From positions 1,736,001 through 1,800,000 of the forward strand of contig NZ_BAAAPK010000001.1 of NCBI RefSeq assembly GCF_039531105.1: a stretch of 64,000 nucleotides of DNA, in the 5' to 3' direction. Source of the stretch: Microbacterium lacus (GTDB lineage: Bacteria; Actinomycetota; Actinomycetes; Actinomycetales; Microbacteriaceae). Shown piece after piece: positions 34,126 to 42,044 of the stretch. Numbering within the stretch: the stretch's first letter is position 1; every line of letters starts with the position of its first letter. Position numbers and translations under genes: made by a program. The notes below the pieces were generated by a model, which saw only the letters and a program-made list of their open reading frames with translations, was not told the origin of the DNA and did not search any database.

Positions 34126-36104
34126 CGGTGCGCCCCACCGATATCGAGCGCCTCGTCTCGGTCGGCCGGCCCGACATCGCCCCCGACGGCTCGTTCGCGG
34201 TCTTCGCCACCTCGCGTCCGGACCTGGCGGCGAATCGCGCGGTGGGACAGCTCTGGCGCGTCGACCTGCCGACCGGCATCCCGCGTCGCCTCACGCGGGG
34301 GACCGCCGACGCCAGTCCTCGACTCTCTCCCGACGGAACCGTGCTGGCATTCCTGCGCGGCGACACGAAGGGCCGCGCGCAGCTCCACGTCGTCGCCTCC
34401 GGGGGCGGCGAACCGGTACAGATCACAGACGCTCCCCTCGGAGTGGGAGAGTTCGCCTGGGCGCCCGACGGCGCGACGATCGCCTTCACCGCCCGTGTGC
34501 CGGAGCGCGGTCGTTACGGACAGGTCGAGGGCTTGGATGCCGCCGCCGAAGCGCCTCGGCACATCACCGGCATCCGCTGGCAGTCCAACGGCGTGGGCTA
34601 CATCGCCGATCGTCCCGCGCAGCTCTTCGTCGTCGATGTCCCCGCCACCGACCTGGAGCCGTACTACGAGCCGGCGCCGGCCGTCGTCGCGGAGGGGACG
34701 GCTCCCGCAGAGAAGACTGTCGTGCCCGCTCCGGCACGACAGCTGACCGACGGGCCGCACTCCGTCTCGGGCGTGGCATTCCGCGGTGCCGAGATCCTCA
34801 CGGTCGTCGACGTGATCGAGCACGAGCGCCGCGACCTCAGCTCGCGCCTCGTGGCGATCCGTGCCGACGGTCAGGGACGACGCGACGTGATCACCCCGGA
34901 GGCTCGCCTCTCGATCGGCGAGATCGCGGTCGCCGGCGACGAAGCCGTGGCCGTCCTCGCGTCCGAGACCGGGTCGACCGGCGTCGACTTCGTGGCACCC
35001 GGGGTCGCGCTCTGGATCATCGAAGACGACGGCCCGCAGCGACTCACCGACGCTGAGACGATCGATCTCGGCGAAGTGGGCAGCCACATCACGGTGCAGG
35101 GCGACCGCTTCCTCGTACAGGACCGCACGCGTGGTCGGGTGCGGCTGCTGCGGGTGGCGCGCGACGGTGCCGTGGAGGACGTGGTCGGCGGCGATCTCGA
35201 GGTCGGCGGGCACGCGGCGGGCGGTGACCGCATCGTCGTCTCGGTGGCGACTCCGAAGTCCTCCGGCGAGCTCCTCCTGGTCGATGTGGACGGAAGCCGC
35301 GCTCTGACCTCATTCGGCGCGGACGTCGGTGCGGTGATCCCGGAGGAGATCACGATCGCGGGCCGCGACGGCTACCCCGTCCACGGTTGGGTTGCCAAAC
35401 CCGCGGGGGAGGGGCGGCATCCGGTCATCCTCCAGATCCACGGCGGCCCGTATGCCTCGTACGGCATACACCTTTTCGATGAGACGCAGGTGCTCGTGGA
35501 CGCCGGGTACGCCGTTGTCTACTGCAACCCCCGCGGCTCCGCAGGCTACGGACGCGCGCACGGTCGCAGCATCCGCGGCGCGATGGGCACGCTCGACTTC
35601 GATGACGTGATCGACTTCCTCGACGGCGTGCTCGCGCGAGACGGCGCCCTCGACGCGACGCGGGTCGGCATCATGGGCGGGTCCTACGGCGGCTACCTCA
35701 CCGCGTGGATCATCGCCCACGATCACCGGTTCGCCGGCGCGATCGTCGAGCGGGGATTCCTGGACCCGGTCTCCTTCCAGGGGACGAGCGACATCGGATC
35801 GTTCTTCGGCGATGAGTACGTCGGAACCGACCCCGCGCAGATCGCGCGGCAGAGTCCGATGGCGGTCGTCCCCGAGGTGCGCACGCCGACGTTGGTGATC
35901 CACTCCGAGCTCGACTTCCGGTGCCCGCTCGAACAGGCCACTCGGTATTACTCGGCGCTCAAGCGGCAGGGGACCGAGGCGGAGATGCTCATCTTCCCCG
36001 GCGAGAACCACGAGCTCACGCGGTCCGGTTCGCCCCGCCATCGGGTGCAGCGCTTCGACGCGATCCTGGACTGGTGGCGCCGGAAGCTGCCGGTGCAGGA
36101 CTGA
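34122..36104 (+). CDS. S9-family prolyl oligopeptidase / acylaminoacyl peptidase
   Basis: 660-residue serine peptidase. An N-terminal beta-propeller with WD40-like repeats (about 1-390; SPDGTVLAF, APDGATIAF) guards a C-terminal alpha/beta hydrolase. The catalytic Ser is in GGSYGGY, the Asp in SELDFRCPLEQA, the His in PGENHELTRSG. It trims short peptides from oligopeptides in the cytosol. GTG 34122 overlaps the SDR stop (GTGA); GTG 34128 is possible. Ends in a strong hairpin. Confidence 0.92.
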   Translation: MTVRPTDIERLVSVGRPDIAPDGSFAVFATSRPDLAANRAVGQLWRVDLPTGIPRRLTRGTADASPRLSPDGTVLAFLRGDTKGRAQLHVVASGGGEPVQITDAPLGVGEFAWAPDGATIAFTARVPERGRYGQVEGLDAAAEAPRHITGIRWQSNGVGYIADRPAQLFVVDVPATDLEPYYEPAPAVVAEGTAPAEKTVVPAPARQLTDGPHSVSGVAFRGAEILTVVDVIEHERRDLSSRLVAIRADGQGRRDVITPEARLSIGEIAVAGDEAVAVLASETGSTGVDFVAPGVALWIIEDDGPQRLTDAETIDLGEVGSHITVQGDRFLVQDRTRGRVRLLRVARDGAVEDVVGGDLEVGGHAAGGDRIVVSVATPKSSGELLLVDVDGSRALTSFGADVGAVIPEEITIAGRDGYPVHGWVAKPAGEGRHPVILQIHGGPYASYGIHLFDETQVLVDAGYAVVYCNPRGSAGYGRAHGRSIRGAMGTLDFDDVIDFLDGVLARDGALDATRVGIMGGSYGGYLTAWIIAHDHRFAGAIVERGFLDPVSFQGTSDIGSFFGDEYVGTDPAQIARQSPMAVVPEVRTPTLVIHSELDFRCPLEQATRYYSALKRQGTEAEMLIFPGENHELTRSGSPRHRVQRFDAILDWWRRKLPVQD

Positions 36105-36106
36105 GG

Positions 36107-36156
36107 CTCGCACGACGAAGCGCCCCGGACGGATCCGGGGCGCTTCGTCGTGCGAG
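36107..36156. terminator. Perfect 23-bp hairpin, bidirectional terminator
   Basis: Arms of 23 bp (36107-36129 and 36134-36156), loop CGGA, no mismatch. It sits between the convergent ends of the S9 peptidase (three bases before) and the HdeD-like gene (eight bases after). Confidence 0.85.
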
Positions 36157-36163
36157 CGAGGTA

Positions 36164-36724
36164 TCAGACGAGATCCTTCTTGCCGAACGTGAACGCGCGG
36201 ACGATCTGGATGATGCCGAGGACTACGAGCGCGATGCCCAGCAGCCACCACAGTGCCGCGATGTACAGCGGCGAGAACAGCAGGACGATTCCCGCCACGA
36301 TGCTGATGATCGCGAAGAAGACCGTCCAGCCCTTCGATGAGGCGTCGCCCAGCGTCGACAGCGCCACGACGCCCTCGATGATCCAGAGGATACCGACGAG
36401 GATGCCGATGAAGATCGCGAGCCACGCGGTCGCGGCGCCGAGGTTCACGAACGCGACGATGCCGGCGATGATGAACAGGATGCCGAGCACGATGTGCCCG
36501 ATGCGCGACCAGCCGCCGCGCGTCTTGGAGAAGATGCCGAGACCGGCGTAGACCAGACCGGCGGCGATGACGTAGATCGCGATGATCGCGGTGACGACCA
36601 TCGCCGTCTTGCCGGGCCAGGCCAGGATCAGGATGCCGACGATGACGGACAGGACGCCGCCGATGCCCAGTGCGGTGCGGATGCCGTTGACGGCTGATTT
36701 CTCCGCTGCGGATTCGGTAGTCAT
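36164..36724 (-). CDS. HdeD/DUF308-family membrane protein
   Basis: 186-residue protein with six membrane segments and the repeated GxxxIxxGIxxLxxP pattern of the HdeD/DUF308 family (internal duplication of two-helix units). E. coli HdeD relates to acid resistance; the actinobacterial function is unknown. ATG follows GGAAGGGAAATACTC. The coding strand has runs of isoleucine codons and several copies of the genome's GGATGCCG word. Single-gene unit. Confidence 0.85.
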   Translation of the reverse strand: MTTESAAEKSAVNGIRTALGIGGVLSVIVGILILAWPGKTAMVVTAIIAIYVIAAGLVYAGLGIFSKTRGGWSRIGHIVLGILFIIAGIVAFVNLGAATAWLAIFIGILVGILWIIEGVVALSTLGDASSKGWTVFFAIISIVAGIVLLFSPLYIAALWWLLGIALVVLGIIQIVRAFTFGKKDLV

Positions 36725-36854
36725 GAGTATTTCCCTTCCTGGGAGTTACCTGCGAGGTGCGCTCACAGCATAGACCCAGCTGTAACGGGCCCGAGTGACG
36801 AAGGTCCCGTGTGTCGTGGCATGACGGGAGCGCTCCCGTCTTGCCGTCGAGTCG

Positions 36855-37775
36855 TCAGCCGAGGAGGAGGGTTGCGGCGAGCAGCACCGGCACGCACCCG
36901 ATCGTGGTGAGGAACACCGTGTCGCGCGAGATCGTCTCGCCCACGCCGTACCGCTGCGAGTAGTTGAAGACGTTCTGCGCCGTGGGGAGCGCCGCGAGGA
37001 CGACGACGATCAGGACATCGGCGGGGGAGAGGGCGAAGACGAATCGGGCCACGACCCACGCGACCACGGGCATGATGACGAGCTTCAGCCCGGTGGCCAG
37101 GACGATGTCGCGACGTCGCCCCGACGGTCCGAGCACGCGCTGCCCGTACAGCGAGATCCCGTAGCTGATCAGCAGCACGGGAACGCAGGCGTTCGCGAGC
37201 AGGGTCGCCGGTTCGAAGATGATCGGCGGCAGATCGATGCCGCTCACGGATACGAGCGTCCCCAGCGCCGATCCGATCACGATGGGATTCGTCAGGGCCC
37301 GACCGATCGAGCGGCGCAACGAGCCGCCGCCGGAGGTCGCCGCTTCGAGGATCGCCATCGAGATCGGGGTGAAGACGAGCAGCTGCAGGAGGATCACGGG
37401 CGCGGGGAAGGCGGCGCTGCCGAGCAGATACAGCGAGAGCGGAATGCCGATGTTGTTCGAGTTGACCTGCCCGGCCGACAGTGCACCGATCACCACTTCG
37501 CCTGCCGAGCGCCGCCAGGCGAACCGGGCGATGAGTGCGTACACGGCGATCACGGTCACGGCGGCGATCGCCGAAACGGGCAGCAGCGCGGAGAAGAGTG
37601 TGCGGACGTCTGCTTCGGCGAGCACGACGAACAGGAGGAACGGCGAGAGGACGAAGAACGTGAGCCGCGCCAGGACCGGGCGGGCATGCTCGCCGAGGAG
37701 GTCGATGCGTCCGATCACATAGCCCACCGCGATCGCGAGGCCGACGACGACGAATCCCGTCAGGCTCTCGATCAT
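36855..37775 (-). CDS. AEC-family transporter (auxin efflux carrier-like)
   Basis: 306-residue transporter with about ten membrane segments in two inverted halves; the SAGQVNSNNIGIPLSLYLLG and ALPTAQNVFNYSQRYG stretches are the characteristic cross-over motifs. Bacterial AEC proteins export dicarboxylates such as malate or other organic anions. Start ATG 37775 has TAGGCT seven bases upstream; the in-frame 37799 start would lie upstream of that. Divergent from the SulP gene, so both membrane transporters share a 91-base region. Confidence 0.88.
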   Translation of the reverse strand: MIESLTGFVVVGLAIAVGYVIGRIDLLGEHARPVLARLTFFVLSPFLLFVVLAEADVRTLFSALLPVSAIAAVTVIAVYALIARFAWRRSAGEVVIGALSAGQVNSNNIGIPLSLYLLGSAAFPAPVILLQLLVFTPISMAILEAATSGGGSLRRSIGRALTNPIVIGSALGTLVSVSGIDLPPIIFEPATLLANACVPVLLISYGISLYGQRVLGPSGRRRDIVLATGLKLVIMPVVAWVVARFVFALSPADVLIVVVLAALPTAQNVFNYSQRYGVGETISRDTVFLTTIGCVPVLLAATLLLG

Positions 37776-37782
37776 GCCTTCG

Positions 37783-37788
37783 AGCCTA
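37783..37788 (-). promoter_or_regulatory. Leaderless -10 box TAGGCT
   Basis: TAGGCT ends seven bases before the ATG of the AEC transporter at 37775. The GAAGG in the gap could be a ribosome site or chance. Confidence 0.5.
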
Positions 37789-37866
37789 TGGGCTCTCACC
37801 CTGCCCGAATGATGCGGCCGCGTCCGGCGGCCTCATACGATCCGAGCACGGGGGAGAGGGGAGCGG

Positions 37867-39564
37867 ATGTCCGTTCTGACTGCAATCGTGCCGGCGTGGA
37901 TCCGGCAGTACAAGCCGTCCTGGCTCGGGGTGGATGTCCTGGCGGGCGTGACGCTCGCCGCCGTGGCGATCCCGGAGGTGATGGGCTACACGTCGATCGC
38001 ACAGACGCCGGTGATCACCGGCCTCTACACGATCATCCTCCCGACGCTCGTCTTCGCGCTGCTCGGGTCTTCACGATTGCTCGTCGTCGGTGCCGACTCG
38101 GCCACGGCGGCGATCCTCGCCGCGGGCCTGGCAGGGCTCGGCATCTCGGGGCTGTCGCCGAACTCGGCGGAATGGGTCGCGTGGACGAGCCTCGTCGCCC
38201 TCGTGTGCGGCGCGCTCCTCGTCCTCGCCCGGCTGCTTCGGCTCGGGTTCCTCGGCGACTTCCTCAGTGCGTCGGTGCTCATCGGCTTCCTCACCGGCGT
38301 CGGGATCTCGGTGCTGACCGGTCAGCTGCCGGACATGCTCGGCATCCCGAAAGGCACGGGCAACTGGTTCGAGCAGCAGTGGAGCACGCTCACCCATCTG
38401 GGCGATGCGAACGGCTGGACGATGGCGTTCGCGGGCGGGACGCTCGTGATCATCGTCGGCTGCAAGCTCATCAACCGGAAGATCCCGGGCGCCGTGATCG
38501 CGGTCATCCTGTCGATCGTGCTCTCCAACGTGCTCGACGCGTCCAGCCAAGGCGTCGCGGTCATCGGGCCGGTCCAGGGGGGACTTCCGCCGTTCGGGCT
38601 GCCGCAGGGGCTCGATCTCTCCGACATCCCCGCCGTGATGGGTGTCGCGCTGTCGTGCTTCTTCCTGATCATCGCCCAGAGCGCGGCGACCTCGCGGAGC
38701 TTCGCGATGAAGCACAGTGAGCGGGTCGACATCAACCGCGACATCCTCGGGCTCGCCGGGGCGAACGTCGCGGCGGGACTCACCGGCACTTTCGTCGTGA
38801 ACGGCAGCCCGACGAAGACGGAGATCCTCGACGAGCAGCGCGGACGCAGTCAGATGGCGAACATCACGATGGTCGCCGTCGTGATCGTCGTGGTCCTGTT
38901 CCTGACGCGGTACCTCACGAACATGCCGGTCGCGGTGTTGGCTGCCATCGTCTTCATGATCGGGCTCGGGCTCGTGGACTTCCGGGGCCTGCGTCGGATC
39001 CGTGCCGCACGGGTGAGCGAGTTCGTCATCGCGCTGCTCACCGCGATCGTCGTGTTCGCGTGGGGCGTGGAAGAGGGCATCATCCTCGCGATCGTCCTCT
39101 CTGTCCTGGAGCTGGTTCGTCGCGCCTACACGCCCCGGGACTTCCTCGTCGGTGTCTCGAAGGACGGCGAGCCGACCTACACGGCCGCGGAGCCGGGAAC
39201 GGAGAGCCTTCCGGGCCTCGTGGTCTTCCGGTTCGACTCGCGACTCTTCTATGCGAACGCCAGTCTGTTCGTGGACCGCATCCAGCAGCTCATCGCCGCG
39301 GCGCCGTCGCGTGTGCGCTGGCTCATCCTGGACTGCTCGTCGATCGGCGACATCGACTACTCGGCGAGTCTGAACCTCGAAGGACTCATCGCCTCGCTGC
39401 ACGCCGAAGGCCGGGTGTTCGCGATCGCCCAGGCCGATCCACGGCTGCTCGAAGTCCTCGCGAAGCTCGACACGCTCAAGAAGTTCGACAACGCGCACAT
39501 CTACGCCACCGTCGAAGACGCCGTGGCGGCGTTCCGGGCGGATGCCGCGGCGCCGGCATCCTGA
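37867..39564 (+). CDS. SulP-family anion permease with STAS domain
   Basis: 565-residue SLC26/SulP transporter: 12-14 membrane segments (PSWLGVDVLAGVTLAAVAIPEVMGY at the start; the marker stretch AEQ-type motif near LAGANVAAGLTGTFVVNGSPTKTE), then a cytosolic STAS domain (about 440-560) with LILDCSSIGDIDYSASLNL. Substrates of the family are sulfate, bicarbonate or dicarboxylates. ATG with GGGGAGAGGGG upstream; TACGAT at 37836-37841 is a likely -10 giving a short leader. No carbonic anhydrase neighbour, so the substrate is open. Confidence 0.92.
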   Translation: MSVLTAIVPAWIRQYKPSWLGVDVLAGVTLAAVAIPEVMGYTSIAQTPVITGLYTIILPTLVFALLGSSRLLVVGADSATAAILAAGLAGLGISGLSPNSAEWVAWTSLVALVCGALLVLARLLRLGFLGDFLSASVLIGFLTGVGISVLTGQLPDMLGIPKGTGNWFEQQWSTLTHLGDANGWTMAFAGGTLVIIVGCKLINRKIPGAVIAVILSIVLSNVLDASSQGVAVIGPVQGGLPPFGLPQGLDLSDIPAVMGVALSCFFLIIAQSAATSRSFAMKHSERVDINRDILGLAGANVAAGLTGTFVVNGSPTKTEILDEQRGRSQMANITMVAVVIVVVLFLTRYLTNMPVAVLAAIVFMIGLGLVDFRGLRRIRAARVSEFVIALLTAIVVFAWGVEEGIILAIVLSVLELVRRAYTPRDFLVGVSKDGEPTYTAAEPGTESLPGLVVFRFDSRLFYANASLFVDRIQQLIAAAPSRVRWLILDCSSIGDIDYSASLNLEGLIASLHAEGRVFAIAQADPRLLEVLAKLDTLKKFDNAHIYATVEDAVAAFRADAAAPAS

Positions 39565-39620
39565 ACGTCGTCGGCATCCGGTCTCCGCGCGTACATACTG
39601 GGGGTTGCGGGTTATTGCCG

Positions 39621-39634
39621 ATAATGCACATTAT
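39621..39634. promoter_or_regulatory. AT-rich inverted repeat ATAATG-CA-CATTAT
   Basis: A 14-bp near-palindrome in the AT-rich gap between sulP and the VOC gene, followed by the hairpin-like CTCGTTTTGACGAG at 39640-39653. Low GC against the surroundings; may be an operator or part of a terminator for sulP. Confidence 0.35.
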
Positions 39635-39682
39635 GTCAACTCGTTTTGACGAGCGCTCTCCCGCGAAGCGTGAGCGCGCCTC

Positions 39683-39711
39683 TTGACATGACACTTGCAT
39701 TTTGCAAGTGT
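39683..39711 (+). promoter_or_regulatory. Promoter and palindromic operator of the VOC-HxlR operon
   Basis: Consensus -35 TTGACA at 39683-39688, 17-base spacer, and AAGTGT at 39706-39711 as a poor -10. Between and over them lies a perfect 9-bp inverted repeat ACACTTGCA-TTT-TGCAAGTGT at 39691-39711. It ends seven bases before the ATG, so the message may be leaderless. The downstream HxlR protein is the likely ligand. Confidence 0.72.
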
Positions 39712-39718
39712 GTGACCC

Positions 39719-40123
39719 ATGAGCCTCTTCATCACCTGCCCGGTCGAGAGCGTCGACCGCGCGACCACGTTCTACACCGCGCTCGGCTGGACGCTGAACG
39801 CCGACATGTCCGACCACAACGTCTCCTGCTTCGCGATCGCCCCCGATCAGTACGTCATGCTCGGCAGTCGTGAGATGTACGCCGCCGTCGGTGGTGTCGA
39901 AGACCTGGTGGGTGGGCCGGACACACCGTCCAAGGTGACGGTGTCGTTCGACCTCGGGAGCCGCGAGGCGGTCGATGATCTCGTGGCGCGCGCCGGGGCT
40001 GCGGGCGGCAGGATCGGCGACACCGATGACTACCCGTTCATGTATCAGCGGCAGTTCGACGACCCGGACGGGTATCACTACTCCCCGTTCTGGATGAAGC
40101 CGGACGCCGAATCGGACGTGTGA
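39719..40123 (+). CDS. VOC-family (glyoxalase/bleomycin-resistance-like) protein
   Basis: 134-residue vicinal-oxygen-chelate protein with two beta-alpha-beta-beta-beta units: VDRATTFYTALGWTLN at the start of unit one and a C-terminal FDDPDGYHYSPFWMK holding the usual metal-ligand area. Glu/His ligands are sparse, so metal binding is unsure. Might bind or break down an electrophile or antibiotic, or just sense one. ATG overlaps nothing upstream; its stop overlaps the HxlR start, so both are made together. Confidence 0.85.
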   Translation: MSLFITCPVESVDRATTFYTALGWTLNADMSDHNVSCFAIAPDQYVMLGSREMYAAVGGVEDLVGGPDTPSKVTVSFDLGSREAVDDLVARAGAAGGRIGDTDDYPFMYQRQFDDPDGYHYSPFWMKPDAESDV

Positions 40124-40428
40124 GCGATCTCTCCGCCGCACTCGAGATCGTCGGATCCCGGTGGGCCCTGCTGATCGTCGCGCGGCTGATGGACGGCCCC
40201 CAGCGATACGGCGACCTCCAGCGGGATCTCGGGGTGCCGACGAACATGCTCGCCACGCGCCTGCGTGAGCTGGAGTCCGCGGGCGTACTCCGTCGGCTCC
40301 CCCTCCGTCACAACACGCGCGCCTACGCCCTGACCGAGCGGGGGCAGGGCCTGCGCCCGGCGATCGACGCCCTCGGGCGGTGGGGTGCGGCGAACGGAGC
40401 GGGCACGAACGAGCGCCCGGAGCCGTGA
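40120..40428 (+). CDS. HxlR-family transcriptional regulator, cysteine-free
   Basis: 102-residue winged-helix HxlR regulator: ALEIVGSRWALLIVARLMDGPQRYGDLQRDLG, TNMLATRLRELESAGVLRR and the wing HNTRAYALTERG. Family members normally carry an N-terminal Cys (CP-V motif) that senses quinones or aldehydes; here no cysteine exists in the whole protein, so redox sensing must differ. GTG start overlaps the VOC stop. Likely represses its own operon via the palindrome at 39691. Confidence 0.88.
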   Translation: MSDLSAALEIVGSRWALLIVARLMDGPQRYGDLQRDLGVPTNMLATRLRELESAGVLRRLPLRHNTRAYALTERGQGLRPAIDALGRWGAANGAGTNERPEP

Positions 40429-40442
40429 GGGCCCCGGGCGCT
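40412..40442. terminator. Hairpin terminator between HxlR and DUF6458 genes
   Basis: 9-bp stem AGCGCCCGG / CCGGGCGCT with a 13-base loop that contains the HxlR stop codon; convergent genes lie on either side. Confidence 0.6.
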
Positions 40443-40458
40443 GGTCGTCCTCGACGGT

Positions 40459-40722
40459 TCAGACGACGGGGTCGTCATTCGTCGTGGACGTGCTCCGCCG
40501 CGTGACCTGCTCCCCCGCAGCGGGATCGATCGACGTGCGCGACACGGTGTCGGTCTGCCGACGCCGCGCCAGCAGGACCAATCCCAGGAGGAAGACGAGC
40601 GCACCTGCACCCATCAGGATGTACCCGATCAGCTGCAGGTTCACCCAGTCCACCTGCACGTTCACCGCGAACGCGAGGATGGCTCCGATGACGAACAGAA
40701 CGATTCCGGCTCCGATGCTCAT
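40459..40722 (-). CDS. DUF6458-family small membrane protein
   Basis: 87-residue protein with two membrane helices: MSIGAGIVLFVIGAILAF and the second around LIGYILMGAGALVFLLG, then a basic RRR stop-transfer and a polar tail. The family is actinobacterial and without known function. Start ATG 40722 has AAAGGGAG upstream; the frame opens to 40818 without a site. Single-gene unit. Confidence 0.85.
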   Translation of the reverse strand: MSIGAGIVLFVIGAILAFAVNVQVDWVNLQLIGYILMGAGALVFLLGLVLLARRRQTDTVSRTSIDPAAGEQVTRRSTSTTNDDPVV

Positions 40723-40825
40723 GGCACTCCCTTTCCGTCCGGACCCAAGTATGCGGACGATCCCACGCTGGCGGATGTCGCCTCCGCCCGGCAAGGGCTT
40801 GACATGCGGTGTCCGCACCCGGCGC

Positions 40826-40831
40826 TAACGT
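40826..40831 (+). promoter_or_regulatory. Leaderless -10 box TAACGT
   Basis: TAACGT ends six bases before the ATG at 40838. A perfect TTGACA lies at 40799-40804 but 21 bases away, longer than the normal spacer. Confidence 0.5.
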
Positions 40832-40837
40832 GAGCGG

Positions 40838-41401
40838 ATGCCGCGCGTCATCTTCCACACCGCCACCACCCTCAATGGCTTCCTGGCCGATGAGGACGAC
40901 TCCCTCGACTGGCTGTTCGCGGTCGATGGCGCCGCCGAAGCCGAAGCAGCCTTCTCAGCCTTCCTCGCCGGGATCGGCGCTCTGGTGATGGGCTCGACCA
41001 CGTACGAGTGGCTGCTCGATCACGAAGACCTTGCCGTGCACCCCGAGCGCTGGCCCTACCCTGAGCTCCCTGCCTTCGTCCTCAGCTCACGCGAGCTCCT
41101 CCGCGTCCCGGACGCCGACATCCGGTTCCGGCGGGGCGATGTCCCGACCCTATGGGCAGAGATCGCAGAGAGCGCCGGTGGCCGCGACGTCTGGCTCGTC
41201 GGCGGCGGCGACCTCGTCGGCCAGTTCGACGACGCGGGACTGCTCGACGAGGTCCGCGTGTCGATCGCGCCCGCTACGCTCCCGTCCGGGCGTCCGCTCC
41301 TCCCCCGGCGCATCGGGCCGGACCGTCTCCGCCTGACGTCGGCGAGGCAGGCGGGACAGTTCGCCGAACTCACGTATTGCGTGGCCCGCGAGGTCAGCTG
41401 A
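40838..41401 (+). CDS. Dihydrofolate reductase-like / RibD C-terminal domain protein
   Basis: 187-residue DHFR-fold reductase of the RibD-C type: ATTLNGFLADEDDSLDWLF at the N terminus, GIGALVMGSTTYEWLL, and the NADPH-site VWLVGGGDLVGQFDDAGLLDEV-type motif in the middle. These proteins are not true folate enzymes; the substrate is unknown. Overlaps the response-regulator gene by eight bases at converging ends. Confidence 0.85.
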   Translation: MPRVIFHTATTLNGFLADEDDSLDWLFAVDGAAEAEAAFSAFLAGIGALVMGSTTYEWLLDHEDLAVHPERWPYPELPAFVLSSRELLRVPDADIRFRRGDVPTLWAEIAESAGGRDVWLVGGGDLVGQFDDAGLLDEVRVSIAPATLPSGRPLLPRRIGPDRLRLTSARQAGQFAELTYCVAREVS

Positions 41402-42044
41402 GCCGGTATCGATGTTCGGGCCGGCCGGTCGCACCGTAGCGCAGGCCCACCTCCACCGCACCCCGCGCCGCGAGGTTCGCGAGGTGCCGCTGGGCGGTGG
41501 CGCGGGAGACGCCGATCCGCTCGGCGATCGCGGTCGCCGATGCCTCCCCGTCGCGCAGATGTTCCAGGATCACGCGTTCGGTCGCCGTCTGTGACGCGGT
41601 CGCCGGCACTGCATCCCGCCCGTGCAGAGCGCGCTGGGCGCGCTCGATCGTCTCCTGGTCCACGTCGCCGGCGGTCAGCAGATTGCGATAGCGGCGGTAT
41701 CCATCCAGGCGATCGCGCAGGAGGCGAGGGTCGAACGGCTTCCGCAGGTAGCCGAGCGCTCCCGCGCGTAGGGCCCGGCGCACGGTGTCCGCGTCGGAGG
41801 CGGCGCTGATCACGAGCGCGTCGACGTCGATCTCCGAGACGAAGGCGATGCCGTCTCCGTCAGGCAGGTAGACGTCGCACAGGACGAGATCCGGATGCCG
41901 GTCCCGCACCGCCGCACGCGCCTCGCGCACGCCGCGCACCGGCTCGAGCGCTTCGAATCCCGCCTGATCGGCGACGGCATCGCGGTGCAGACCACCCACC
42001 CGGAAGTCATCGTCGACGATCAGTACACGCAGATCCGGTGTCAT
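41394..42044 (-). CDS. CitB/DcuR-type response regulator
   Basis: 216-residue response regulator. Receiver domain with acidic pocket DDD (11-13), phosphoacceptor D57 in LVLCDVYLPDGDG and the Lys in GYLRKPFDP; a linker and a C-terminal winged helix (ASATAIAERIGVSRATAQRHLANL). Start overlaps the kinase stop (ATGA). With the kinase it should switch on the divergent citrate transporter when citrate or a like acid is sensed outside. Confidence 0.91.
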   Translation of the reverse strand: MTPDLRVLIVDDDFRVGGLHRDAVADQAGFEALEPVRGVREARAAVRDRHPDLVLCDVYLPDGDGIAFVSEIDVDALVISAASDADTVRRALRAGALGYLRKPFDPRLLRDRLDGYRRYRNLLTAGDVDQETIERAQRALHGRDAVPATASQTATERVILEHLRDGEASATAIAERIGVSRATAQRHLANLAARGAVEVGLRYGATGRPEHRYRLS

